From Carallia brachiata (taxonomy: Eukaryota > Streptophyta > Magnoliopsida > Malpighiales > Rhizophoraceae), in NCBI GenBank assembly GCA_021464245.1, contig JADCRB010000040.1, positions 7,970,575-8,034,574 on the forward strand: 64,000 nt of DNA. Reading direction: 5' to 3'. Made by a program: the position numbers and the translations under genes. The notes beneath the pieces were generated by a model. It did not search any database and was not told where the DNA came from. It saw only the letters and a program-made list of their open reading frames with translations. Positions 45,956 through 58,200 of this stretch are shown piece by piece; position 1 is the first letter of the stretch, and each line of letters begins with the position of its first letter.

Positions 45956-47280
45956 CAAACAATACATTGTCAATTCGATTTTCTGGTTTTCCTTCAGAGA
46001 AAAAGCCCAATTCAATGGAGCAAAGATTGATAAACCATGAGAAAATATTATTTAACTATTATAAAAAGATAAAAGTTGGTAGTTTTAGTTAGGTAATTTT
46101 AAAATAATAACATAATGATATGAGATTTTAGATAATTTAATTCATTAAATTAAAAAAAAATGATAGACTTTCAAATGTCATGAGACTTTATTACCATCTA
46201 TTTAAGTCATGTAAAATTATTCTGACAAAAAAATAAAATAGCAAATTTATATTTAATATTTAGATACCGCTTTCATTCACGTCATAATTAAAAATATCTA
46301 ACATTAAAAATTTTGTTCTAATCTCTGATTAATTTATGCTAAATTTAAATAGTACAAAATTAGTTACACAGTTTATTCAATAATATTTAAAAATTTATTT
46401 CTTTTTTTTTCAATTTCAATCATTCAATAATACATATTACTTTAATCATACTTTAAAAAAATTTTATAAATAAAAAATATAAACGAATGGGTGAAAAACA
46501 GATGCGAGGAGTAACAAAACAATCGACCGATTGAATTATACAACTAAATAATTTTTATTTTAATAAAAAATTAATTAAAAAATATGACGATACTGATAAT
46601 TTTATCGTTTTTTTTGTACAAACAATAATTATTTAGTTAAATAATTTTATTTGTCAATTGCTCTACAGCTCTCGTCGTTTGTTTTCATGTGTATGTGTAT
46701 TTAGACTTTTTTATAAAATATTTTTATTATTTTAATATTGACTTATTGAGACAATGTCGAATGAGTCCTTCACTGAATCACCAATCATTGTCATTCAAAG
46801 GATTCAATAATAATTGAGATAGTTAAAAATAATGATCTTCCACTAAAAAATTTTAAATTTAAATTTAAAATTTTCTTTTATCTCCCCCGCCCCCATTCCT
46901 TAAGTACTGGGTTACTAATTTCAAAAAAATTAAAAAAAAAAAAGTCATTGTGATTCAGGGTGACAATGCCAAGTGCTAATAAATAATCACCTCCGCGTGG
47001 AAATCATTATACAGAGAACCAACGTCGTCTAGAATATACAACAGAGAAACGCAATTCCTGATCAAAGAGAAACAAAATTCCTCCCACAACCAAAAAAAAA
47101 AAAAAAATTCTGAATTTTTGTTATCTGAATATTTGTCTAATTAAAATGAGTAGATAATTTTTTAAAATTATAAGAATATTTTTTATAATAAAAACATACA
47201 TTTAATTTTTTTAATAAAAAATATCATTGTGGTTTTAAAAAATCGCACACCCACATTAACAGGACAAACATTAGATAAAA
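45956..47280. other. AT-rich intergenic, no gene recognised
   Basis: Long A/T stretches with only short frames and no defined element. Confidence 0.5.
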
Positions 47281-47316
47281 AATGGGGATATATGGCCGTA
47301 TTCAATGCCTCATACC

Positions 47317-47586
47317 CTACCTCGCCGATTTTATCCAAGCCAAACCAACAATATGCATCGCATGGGGCCCAACTAGAGAAACCGAAAGATACACGTTGAG
47401 GGAGAAACTCACCGAGGTGAATGTCGACGTGGCACCAAGCAAGAGAAGGCGGTAATCCTCGTCAGCATTCCAACGTGCAAAGGGTGGGGTGTCCCATAAG
47501 AAAGAGGCAACAATGCCAACAATAATGCACCAGAAATAAAAGGAACGTGAAATTAAAACTATGGTTGCAATCGCCGAGTCGTCCAT
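47317..47586 (-). CDS. hypothetical 89-codon ORF with two hydrophobic segments
   Basis: It opens at ATG 47584-47586 (MDDSAIATIVLISRSFYFWC) and stops near 47317. Residues of about 5-30 and 48-74 are hydrophobic enough to span a membrane. I recognise no family. The block 47281-48110 is more GC-balanced than its flanks, which hints at an old gene or gene fragment. There is no splice partner I can support. It may not be a gene. Confidence 0.2.
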   Translation of the reverse strand: MDDSAIATIVLISRSFYFWCIIVGIVASFLWDTPPFARWNADEDYRLLLLGATSTFTSVSFSLNVYLSVSLVGPHAMHIVGLAWIKSAR

Positions 47587-47599
47587 AGCTGGAAATTAA

Positions 47600-48125
47600 G
47601 GAGGCAGTTTGTAAAGAGAGGTAAAAAGGTAGGTTCGACACTAAGACAGTGGTAAAAACCGCACGAGTGACTGGAGTTTGTGGGAAAACGTGGTCTTCAA
47701 ATTGTGGGTGGGCATTAAATTTTGTTATTCCTTTTGACTCTGCAGAGGTAGATGATGAGATGATTGTAGTAAATCAAATTAGGGTTTTGACAGTGTGTAG
47801 GCATGTAAAACTTAACAGGACCTTTGATTTCGATGGATTATTGAAGAATTATTGCAGCCAATTGTTTGGGCGGCGTTTGGTCGAAGGAGCTTATACACGA
47901 GGCAACTACCACCATCGTCCTAGGTGATTGCATTAGGTAGAATGTAAGTGGATAGAGCAAGAAGCGACAGCAGAGGCAATAGCAGTGGCATTTCATGTGT
48001 TGGGACAGAGCAACAAGCGGATGTTTTTAACCTCATTTGCCATGTTCTGATGTATCATTCTCAATTTCAACTGGATATATTTGTTTAATGTCTCCACGTC
48101 AGCTCGGTTGGTTTCTCGGTATCTC
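47600..48125. other. balanced-composition block of unknown origin
   Basis: Between two AT-rich regions. A + strand frame at 47649-47927 (92 codons, Cys-containing, ends NYHHRPR) and a minus-strand frame starting MPLLLPLLSLLALSTYILPN at about 47990 (22 codons, signal-like) overlap each other. Neither matches a known family. It could be a captured or decayed gene piece. Confidence 0.3.
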
Positions 48126-48164
48126 CACTGCGTGTATTAAACATTTGAAAAAAAGTTTGTGTTG

Positions 48165-48290
48165 TGATAATTTGTAGTCGGAGATTTATTTTGATTAAAA
48201 TAATAATTGATATCGTTAAAATAAATATTGATATTTTTAAAAAAATTATTATTTTTATATTTTAAAAATATCAACCACCCGTTTCTTGAC
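48165..48290. repeat. short foldback repeat, family 2
   Basis: Contains the shared core TATTGATATTTTTAAA ... TATATTTTAAAAATATCAA seen at 28203-28392 and 49963-50150. It is self-complementary across an AT-rich centre. Confidence 0.5.
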
Positions 48291-48407
48291 TTAATTGACT
48301 TAGAGCATTTTTTAAGGTAAAAAGTTGAGAACATAGACGGACGATCGAATCATTTTCGCCTTCAAAAATGTTACAGCACTCTTCACTCTTCACTTTTCTT
48401 TCGCCTT

Positions 48408-48913
48408 GCGATATGCATTAAAAAAAATCTTAAATTTTTAGATTTTTTTTATTTAAATTTTAAATTTTTTTAAGATTTTATTTCAATTCTAAATTTTTTA
48501 ATTTTACTCCAAATTAGTCCTTTTGTTAGTTAAATCGTTAAAAATTACTGTTCACTAACGAAAATTTTTTTAAAAAGATAAAATACACTATTTAAATTTT
48601 TTTTTGTTATTAAATACTTGTATTTTACTCTCAAATAGTAATATGTAAGTTGAAATTTTAGATTTTTAATTTTTTATTTTATTTTTTTTTTAGATTATAC
48701 AAAGTATTTCTGTTAACTGGTGAATTGAAATAGTGTATTTTACCTTTTTAAAAAAAATTTGATTAATAAACAGTAATTTTTAACAGTTTGACTAACAGAA
48801 CGACTGATTTGGAACAAAATTAAAAGGTTTACAACTGAAATAAAATTTTAAAAAAATTTAGAACTTAAATAAAAAAAAATTTAAAAATTTAAGATTTTTT
48901 TTATACATATCAC
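48408..48913. mobile_element. foldback MITE, 506 bp, 10-bp target duplication
   Basis: An identical CTTTCGCCTT flanks both sides (48398-48407, 48914-48923). Arms of about 190 bp pair closely (GATATGCATTAAAAAAAATC against GATATGTATAAAAAAAATC; AGATAAAATACACTATTT; GTTAAAAATTACTGTT). Interior words such as AAATTAGTCC are shared with the element at 23097-23596. Non-coding. Confidence 0.85.
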
Positions 48914-49962
48914 CTTTCGCCTTCGGGAATGGCCAAATAAAATAAAAATAAAAAATAAAAGAAAAACCTCGCTTCCCGACTAGGAGCCTCTCCACTCTTC
49001 TGACTTCATAACAAGTACGTAATAAAGAACCCATTCACACACACGTGCACATATTCTCTTATTAGTGTCAGCTGATATACAAAACAGTGAAGCACGCAAA
49101 ACGCCGGCGGCGGAGACGGCCGATTAACTTTACAGCGGGCGGCGTTTTATCTAATGGCGGCGTGTCTAACAGCGGAGGAGTTCTTGAACAGTGCGAGCAG
49201 TCCGGGTACGCGGCGTACGGTGCGTTTAGATCGGTCCTCGAGAGGCTGGAGGATCCGAACACCCGAGTCCAGGCCAGGACCTTCCTACCGGACCTCCAGA
49301 AGTGGGTCGAGAGCGACTCCGATGACTGCCTCCGCAAATATCATTTCCAGACCCTAGACATCCTTCTCAACCAATATGAAGGTTCCTACTACTACATATC
49401 TCCATTCATGTACATAAGTTCTTTCTTGCAAACTGTGTATAATTTATAGTATTGTGCGGGATATTTATGCCTGTTTGGTTACTGAGAAAGTGAGGGAATA
49501 AGAGGAGAAAACAGAGGAATGAGGGGTTTGATCGTACGTTTAATTTATGTTATTGTTATATGTATGCAACGTAAAGAAAGCACGGAGGAGGACAGCTTGA
49601 ACTTGATTAACATTGGTATCGTACGTTCGACTGTTTCGGATCAGAACTCTCAAATTTGGCTTCGGGCATGAGCCGTTCTTTCTTTCACTCGAAAGCTTCT
49701 TGAATTACGTCTTTTTTGCTTATGAACTCCTTTATCTTGACTCTCCTTTCTAACTTGAGAACTCTCACGATTAATTTATGGTGTTTGTTCGCTGAGATTA
49801 TCGGGGAATCTGAAGTAGAACCAATTGGTGATTTCTTTGGTTAGAAAAAAAGAAAAATGTCGGTTAGTATTCTTGCCATGTACAATTCTATGGCCTTTTT
49901 CCGTCCTTTTTCCGGTAGCCATTGGGTTTCTCTATATTTAGTTGCCATTTTCAATAAGAGTA

Positions 49963-50150
49963 AATGTTAGCATACCGATGTTTTTTTTGTGCCGATTTTT
50001 ACTTGAATAAAATTGAGACTGTTATTTTTAAAATTAAATTAATATTTTTAAAACAGTTATTTTTTTACATTTTAAAAATATTAATTATAATTTTAAAAAT
50101 ATAATTATAATTTTACTCAAGATAAAATCTCGATACATAATCTTTAGAAT
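49963..50150. repeat. short foldback repeat, family 2, in MMT intron 1
   Basis: An inverted structure around TATTTTTAAAACAG ... TACATTTTAAAAATATTAA with outer arms (ACTTGAATAAAATTGAGAC against TTTACTCAAGATAAAATCTCG). Same family as 28203-28392. Confidence 0.5.
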
Positions 50151-50394
50151 AACTAATTGCACTCCTCCAAGAAAAGAACCAACGAGATGGATCCGAGGAT
50201 AATGCTAAAAAGGAAGAAAATCTTGGACTTTGTAAAGCAAAAAATGAGGTCTATCCGATATTCAGTGAAAGGACCCAAATCTTGTAATCTTGTTTGGTTT
50301 TTGTCGCTGTCCCATTTTTTTTTCGGTCCTTATTGTCCCAATATTTTTTAATGACAGATAAAACCTTTTATTTGTGCCCCTTCCCTCCTACCCC

Positions 50395-50972
50395 AAAGAA
50401 CTATGGACACGGCCAATCCGGGAGATATGATGTGTTGGACACGTATCTGACACAATACACAGCAGACGTGTCTGATACGGTTAGAAATATTTGTTAAAAA
50501 ATTTTGGATATGCATATTAGACACAAAAAATACAAGTGTCGATACGTCGCGTACACGGCTAAATATTTTTATAATTATATTTAACAAATAAAAGCAAATT
50601 TTTTTTAAAAAAATTATAATTTAATATTCTCATTTATTAGTAGTTTCTGAAACATTGAAACTCTAACTTATTTTTGACTTAAAAAAATAAATTAATTACA
50701 AATCTTATTTCTATTTCAATATTCTACAACAAAAATAAAAAATTTTACGATATGTTATCTGAATAAAAAATCTCGAAAACCTATGATAACTACATAAATA
50801 TATTCGTAAGTGTTTTAATTTAATAAAATTTATAAAATTGCTCAAAAATATATATATGATGTACAAAAATTTTAGAGCCGTGTTCGTATTCTAATATTTT
50901 TAAAGTTAGTGTGTCGCCGTATCTGTATCTGTATCGTGTCTTTATTTCCGTATTCATGTCCGTGCTTCATAG
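50395..50972. mobile_element. candidate DNA transposon, 578 bp, in MMT intron 1
   Basis: Both ends are rich in GGACACG/CGTATC words in opposite sense (CTATGGACACGG at the left, CCGTGCTTCATAG at the right). CCTACCCC flanks both sides (50387-50394, 50973-50980). The AT-rich centre is non-coding. Superfamily uncertain; an 8-bp duplication fits hAT, or Mutator if one more base is counted. Confidence 0.55.
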
Positions 50973-52749
50973 CCTACCCCTTACCCCCCCCGCGGCGGGA
51001 GTCCCCCTTCCCCTCCACACTTGTAATTTTTTTTTTTTTAACGAATACTCCCTCTGTTGCCTCCCATTATCGTCATACCTTCTTGGAAATTATTAAGTTA
51101 AATTGTGCTTCAGTTTGCCTCGTAACCAAACAGAATAAGCCCAAAATCCAAATTTATTTAAAGGTTTTCCAAAAAGAAGATTAATCATTGAATTCGCTGT
51201 GAGAAATATCCATACTCTTTGTGAGAAGGCAAGAATTTTGTGCTTGCATAAAATATTTCCGTGTAAATATAATTTAAATTCTCTTGTATCATTAATAATC
51301 CTCATTTCTTTTGTTCAATTTGCCATTTGGCTTCTGAGTACTCCGAATAACTGGAACTTCTATCAGTTCAATACCAGATAAATGCTTCAGCACTTCCATT
51401 CTAAGAAGTCTTCTTGAAGATTGTGCACATGTACATGTAACGGGTGAGCAAGGAAGTTATTAGAATCGCTCCTTCTAGTTGGATTTCACTCTAACCAAGC
51501 TAGTTGCTTTGGATAATACAGTGTTGCTCGAATCACAAAGCAATGGCAACGATAACTAATATTTTACCAATCGATCCACTATCCATCTGAGTTATGCATT
51601 ATTTACTTCCTCTTCTTAAGCTCATTTGTACCCATATCCATTGAACAAGTACTCTGATTTGTCCTGTCACGTTCATTGGTTGCATTTGCACATGTAAGCC
51701 AGTTTAGACTTACGCATCATTTTGTTTTTAACTAATTATAGTTCTTGAGTGCCCAATTCATGATAGTACAACATCCTGCAATATGTTCTTTAGGTGTCAA
51801 TCTTTACTATAAGATAATGTGTCAATACTAAGTTGTGCCACATCTCTTGTTTCATCCTGGAAATTTTGAGACTTCTCTTTGCTTGGCAAAGGTCATCCGG
51901 GGAGGAAGAAACTGACAATGATGGTGATGCCCAGCATTTTTGTTCCAGAAGACTGGTCATTCACCTTTTATGAAGGGCTGAATAGACATCCAGAATCTTT
52001 CTTCAAGGACAAAACAGTCGCTGAACTTGGTTGTGGAAATGACTGGATATCCATTGCCATTGCTGAGAAGTGGTTGCCTTCAAAGGTTTGTTATTCACTA
52101 TAGATCTTCTCTGGCCTTTCCTATGTGATTGCTTAATTTCATTGTATAGCTGATACGACCCTGTTTACAGCATTTTGAGTATGCTTTACTTTTTGCAGGT
52201 GTATGGGCTTGACATTAATCCTAGAGCTGTAAGAATTTCCAACATAAACTTATAATTAAATGCTCTGGATGAGAAAGGTCAGCTGATCTACGACGCAGAG
52301 AAGAAAACTTTACTGGACCGGGTGGAGTTTTATGCGTCTGATCTACTAGCTTATTGTCGAGATCATGACATTCAACTCGAACGAATTGTCGGATGCATAC
52401 CTCAGGTGTTGCCACATTTTCAAAACATAGGAACTCACTAAAAATACTAGACAAAGTTGGTGTTTTAATGCTTGGTGGGAATATTGCGCTCCTTTTGTTC
52501 ATTATTTTGAATGTACTTTGATCTTGCTTGCTTTCCTCCTTGCAGATTCTTAACCCAAATTCCGATGCAATGTCAAAAATGATCACAGAAAATGCAAGTG
52601 AAGAGTTCCTTTCTTCATTGAGTAACTATTGTGCTCTTCAGGTAATAGACACCCTCAATCATTGTACCATTTTTTCATAATTTAAGGGACAACTAAGCAA
52701 AACTAAGTGGTGCACCTTGAACTAAAATGTGTCGGTTTTGACATTGTTA

Positions 52750-52771
52750 CTATATATATATATATATATAT
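52750..52771. repeat. (TA)n microsatellite in MMT intron 4
   Basis: About eleven TA units followed by a G-rich stretch (GGGGGTGGGGGGTG). Confidence 0.9.
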
Positions 52772-53359
52772 TATTGGGGGTGGGGGGTGTCCGGCAAGGG
52801 ATGGGACGTCTGGCAATGATCTGTGAGCAGTTTGCATTAGCCATGAAAGTTTGTAGCTCTGATACTAGATGCTTCTCGTGATTTCTGGTTTTCATTTCGT
52901 GTAGAGGTTTGTTGAGGATCAGTTTGGATTGGGTCTCATTGCTAGGACTGTTGAGGAAGGAATAGCTGTCATCAAACCCACGGAAATTATGATATTTAAT
53001 ATTGGTGGCCGTCCAGGACAAGCTGTTTGTAAACGCTTGTTTGAACGTTGTGGCTTTCATGTCAACAAGCTTTGGCAGACTAAAATTATCCAGGCAAGGA
53101 AAACCCTTTACCGCTGAAATTCTTTTCTCCATCCAAAATGCAATCTTTTTGAAAATGTGCCATTGCAGGCTGCTGACACTGATATATCAGCTCTAGTCGA
53201 AATCGATAAAAACAGTCCTCACCGTTTTTGAGTTTTTCATGGATCTTACCGCAGACCAGCCAAGGTGTGCTAGAACAGCATGGGCCTATGGGAAGGCTGG
53301 TGGCCGCATAGCTCATGCTTTATCAGTTTACAGTTGTCAGCTTCGTCAACCAAATCAGG

Positions 53360-54429
53360 TCTGCAGTTCATTTAGTTGTGTATTCCATTAAGTACATGGT
53401 AGTTGCTCCTGCAAATAATACACGTTTTACTAATTATTACTATCTAAATTTAAATTGTGTAGACAAGATCTTCTTGATATTTTGTTTGGAGAATTGGCAC
53501 GGTTAGAATTTCGAGAATTTTAAAAATAATTAGAGTAAAATTGAGAGTACACACTAATCACATATTTGTCTATTTTTTTTAATTTTTTTCATCAATTACT
53601 GCCTTTGTTTATTGTCCTTGTCAAAGCGCCACTTGAGAGAAAATCAACGAGATACTAAAAAAATGCTATGACAACAAAGGTTAGTGAACATAACTCATCA
53701 TAATTCACTCGCCACAAAATTATCAACTATTATTATATTATATTTTATTTTCTTTTACGTTTTTGTGCTAAATATTTTGATTTACTCAAAATATTAGTCA
53801 GAATAGATCTTCTCAGTCGAAAACATCGATGCATACTTATTTCAGACCTAGGTTGGACATAATGACGCAGTATGATGGGTTAGTCTCAAGTGTTAGAATT
53901 TTTTTTTTTTTGGAAATTTTGAAGTTTATCTATTAAAAAATAGTTTTACAACAAGGATGATATAATTTTACAATAAAGATGATAGTGTTTTGTAATGATC
54001 TAAAAAAAAAGGTGTTTTAAATTCATTATAATTTGTGTTTGTGTTTATTACAATTTTTACCGTCATTACTACCAATCAAGTGTTTTTAGCAATAAAAAAA
54101 AAACTCAAAAAATAATTTTTTAAAGGTAAAACCCACCTCTATGTCCATTTTTATGTCTGGTCTCTTAGAAACAAGATTTCAAGCAAAGAAGAGAACAAAG
54201 CATAGCCGCAGTCTCATTCTTTTTCTTTCCTTTTTGAACGGTATTCTTTTTTCTGTCCTTAATTAATTACCAATATTGACCTCATATGTTCATCACTGGA
54301 CTTGTTGGGTTCTGGAGATCGAAGAATGGGGGTCTTGATGATGAGCTGTCTATGCGTGGTCCTTGCCTATTCCCTTCGTGTCCACCTATTGTAGGGGAAG
54401 CCCCTGAAAGTGTCTAGCACCCTCCCCCC

Positions 54430-54430
<1 letters not shown>
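53360..54430. other. intergenic DNA after the MMT remnant
   Basis: No further MMT exon was found here. AT-rich and only short frames. A 22-codon frame at 54326 (MGVLMMSCLCVVLAYS) lies in a less AT-rich patch and is not supported as a gene. Confidence 0.5.

Positions 54431-54433
<3 letters not shown>

Positions 54434-54487
<54 letters not shown>
54434..54487. repeat. (CT)n microsatellite
   Basis: About 26 CT units without interruption. Confidence 0.95.
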
Positions 54488-54491
<4 letters not shown>

Positions 54492-55019
54492 CTTATCTGG
54501 ATAAGGTTGTTTCAGATCCTTCGGTCATGTATGCACATTTATGAACGAAAAAAGTGGTTGACCTTAAATCCATAAATAATCTTCTGTGTTTCTTTCTTTC
54601 TTTCTTTCTTTTTTTTTTTTAAATAACGTCAGCGAACCAGTTAATTAGTGACTCTCAATCCTTGTCATTTGTGCATGGGATTGATTTAGGGCACTAATTA
54701 ATTCCATTGCTTCAGCTGAAATCATTATTATGCTAATAATATAGAGATTATTGGAGAATAGCCATTTTATTCAAAGTTTTCATTATTGTTTTTTTTGGAT
54801 AAGTGTAATCTCATACTCAAAGTAGATGAGGGATTTGAGGCTTCTGCCTAGTCATTTTACGCATAATTACTCGAAAGTTGAATTATGAGACATATCTAGC
54901 CAGAAGTGGGTGATCTCATACCCAGCAAACGATAATTGCGTCAACCCATTTGAATGCGTGAGCTTAATGGCTTTGTATTTTTTTTTTTTTTTTGGTTAAA
55001 GAAATGGAGAGATAGAGGT

Positions 55020-55215
55020 GGTGCCTCACAATCCCGTTAAGAAGTATTACCCCTGCTTCAAGGGTAACCTCTGAACTGTCGGATGGTTACAGTACAACCC
55101 AGTGTTATAAAGGAGAGGAGTATGTTTAACCCCACTAAACGCACTGATAGTTTTCAAATTCAAGACTTTTGACTTGACAATATTCGACACTTATCACTAG
55201 ACCACAACGATTGGT
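55020..55215 (-). repeat. candidate tRNA-derived repeat (SINE-like)
   Basis: On the minus strand TGGTCTAGTGATAAGTG (about 55190-55206) resembles a tRNA A box, and a weaker B-box-like GTCTTGAATTTGA follows about 40 nt on. No A-rich tail or target duplication is clear. The cloverleaf is not complete, so this is not called a tRNA gene. Confidence 0.3.
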
Positions 55216-55219
55216 GGTA

Positions 55220-58200
55220 ATGACTTTGTATTTTGTTTGTACGTAAGAACGCCACAAAGAATTGTAAGGAATAAATATTTAATTAGAAAATTAACCAATA
55301 GAAAACTCATACACAATAATTCAATAAAGCTATGAAGGGAGGGAATTCAAGGCAATTTTGCTTTTGCCCTCATGGTCTTTTCGACTTTTCTCCTTATAGT
55401 CACAATCTCGGTCGTATATTAGGAAGGTATAAGTGGTGGGGTGAGGAGGAAGATATGGATACTAACGAATTGAATCAAAAGAATTTAATTTAATTTTGTT
55501 GTTTCCTTTGCTTTGAATCTCATGCCAATTCTTTGAGAATATTGGTGCTTTAATGTGACCTTTAATAAGTGTTAAGTCCAGACAAAAATAAAAAGCTTGT
55601 GGCAATGTTCCCAACGGCTTGATCAATGTTGCTTTTTGTCTTTGATAATTTAAAGGCCCAAAAAAAAAAAAAAGCAAAAAGAAGAAGAAGAGGAAGATTC
55701 TATTTAATGAGGCAGTAAGGCAGGGACCAAAACGACAGAAAGCCCTGCCTACCTTATGTCAATATCAGTGCATTATTAGCTTATCGCTTCACGAACAATT
55801 TTTAAGCCTTATTAATGTGGCTGGCTTGGCCAGAATGTTGACAAATCTTTGTTAATAATTTTCATACATATGGCCTTTGTGTTTTCTTTTATATATGCTT
55901 GTTATTACCATTGCTCTATCAAATTGTTAATTAGCTGCTTGTGGATTTTACTTTTTTCAAAGTTAATTCGTGAGCTGTAGATAACCTTGTGGACCACAAG
56001 CCTTAGGCATTTGTTATGAGGCTTCCCCCTTTTTTTTTTTCTTTATTTGTTGAAAAATGTTTAGGGATAGGGAGTGTCCTCATTCCAGAGTTAAGAAATA
56101 CCATAGACTATCAGAAATTTACAGCAGAATTTACATATTATCATCCATAAAGAACTACAATAGCAACTAATGAAATTCATTATATGACTTGCTTACATAA
56201 TGTTTATGTGCGGTCCATCAAACATGACAAATTTCATTTATGGCAATGTGAGTAGACGCATGAAGGCAATAAATACCCTAAGAATATCTTGAAAGTATAA
56301 TTCAAGAAAAAATAATAAAAATTTAAGATAAAGATAGATAATCATGAAACACCCATGAGTGCAAAATGAGCTAGCTATAATGATAGCCTGCTGGCAGCTT
56401 TGGATCCTAACAGTAGTGAATGAAAATAAATCGAGTCATTGACATGCATATATTCTGAACATTTTCAAGGTCAAGGGACAATATAAGACATGTTGTTCTG
56501 GAATAATGTATATGCTCTCACTTAAAATGTTGAAGGACAGAGGGAGACAGAATATAAATGAAAGGTGATAACATGAGTATGAATTGGTTGCAAGAATGAT
56601 GACCAAGGTTTGATGTTACTCTTGCATTTCATTTCCAGCGCATTAATTTTCTAAAGAAAGAATTTAGGTATGGTCACCAAATATTATATTACAGGTTTTT
56701 CATCTAAATCAAAAACTTAGGAACAAAAAATAAAGTCAATGGTCCAGAATTATTGCAGTTGATGTGCTAATGAGAAGCATAGCTAAGTACACGCCAACAA
56801 GAGACATTTAGACTACGCAATTTGATTTCTAAATGCAGAATGATTGGCGTCTTTAAGGAAGCTTTGTTTTCTAAGTTAAGGCACCAATAAGGAGAGGCTA
56901 GAGGATGGGTGTTGTTATTATAATAAAACAAAGTTTCCTCTTGGCAAATAAATAAATAATGTTTCCTATCTAGGAGGAAAATGAGCGTGGAATTGTTAAT
57001 TAATACATTTTGAGGATGAAAAAACATTATGTCTACAAATAATAAAATTGAATGCTTTTAATTAGCAAAAAAATTACCCATTTTTAGTTGTGTATGTATG
57101 TCTTTGATTACAATCTTCAAATGAGGAAAATTTTAAAAAGGAAAAAAAATTTACCAATTTCCTTGGTAACTAACAAATACTAGAAACAAGAAATGAAGGG
57201 GCATAAGCAAATGCATTATAATTTAGTTCGAAGAAAACAACCAAATTTGATGAACTCTAAGTAATGTGCTGGCTCTACTTAGTCAGTAGGGTTAGTTCCC
57301 TTGAAAGGCAATAAACAAATTATGAATGCATCATATATATTAACCATTTTACTTTTGATAAAATGACAGCAATCAATAAGAAAGGATTTGAAACTCGACA
57401 TTATGTGTTGCAGCTATTATTATGTCAGAAATTAGCCTATGAAATTGTGTGTTTATGTAGTTTAGTCCTTAAATTATTTTAGAACCGTCTAGTTATAATC
57501 TAAGTCTCAGTTATCAACTTTCAACTGTCAAAAAAAAAAAAATTCAATGGACCAAAAGAAAAGTAGTCCCATGTATATGTGTTGATGAATACACAAAAGT
57601 TATTGATTTTTTTTTTTTTTGGATAAGTTATTGATGTTAGCTAGATTTAATTAACATTTGACAATGATAACTGACTTTTTATCAGGAGCGTACTGTTATT
57701 ATTTTAGTTACAAATTAACAAGATTCTGGTTGATCAATCTAATATTATAAAGTTGGCAATGATGATTAATATCTGTCGAAGAGCTAAGAAGTTCCTTTTC
57801 TTTTTCCCCTATTAAGGTTACTGCAAGAGCTTCTCCAAATTTTATTGTGCATTAATCTTAACTATAAATTTCATAAGTTTTTATAAATTTTTGACCCGTC
57901 AACTTGTAATGTATAATAATAATAATAAGGTTGATATACAATAAAAGTACAAAATAAGTGCAAAACGAACAACCGCGTCAACTTTACGTTAATAGTTTTT
58001 CCATATCTGTATCGGAACTCATAACAAAAGAAGGGATTTCCAAAGATTGAACATGTTTTCAATAAATGTGAATTCTATTTTCAATCTATCAAAAAGGATT
58101 TGAACATTTTAAACACTTTCTCACTCTCTGACCATGTGATCATGTTTTGGATCACCTTGCGAGAGTGAGGCTAAATTTATGCATCTTTTCTACGAAGTTA

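Larger units (their letters stand above)
49154..53358 (+). pseudogene. MMT: methionine S-methyltransferase (MMT), truncated pseudogene
   Basis: MMT makes S-methylmethionine from methionine and AdoMet in the cytosol; the full plant enzyme is about 1,090 residues. Here six exons remain (49154-49381, 51892-52085, 52199-52405, 52546-52641, 52905-53093, 53169-53358), about 330 codons of the methyltransferase half. They hold AAYGAFRSVLERLED, RKKLTMMVMPSIFVPEDWSF, AdoMet motif VAELGCGND (usually GNG), ERIVGCIPQ and AWAYGKAGGRIAHALSVYSC. The aminotransferase-like half is absent up to 64000. Lesions: one base lost at about 49186, between MAACLTAEEFL and EQCEQSG; a TAA stop at 52253-52255; one extra T at 53225-53229 (TTTTT for TTTT). 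The intron after 53093 starts GC instead of GT. Clearly non-functional as an MMT. Confidence 0.9.

Noticed and set aside
54290..54430. Possible microRNA or small peptide gene
   Set aside because: I compared it by memory with common plant microRNAs and saw no match. The 22-codon frame has no support.
55020..55215. tRNA gene on the minus strand
   Set aside because: An A-box-like word is present, but the B box is weak and no cloverleaf closes. Kept only as a low-confidence SINE-like repeat.
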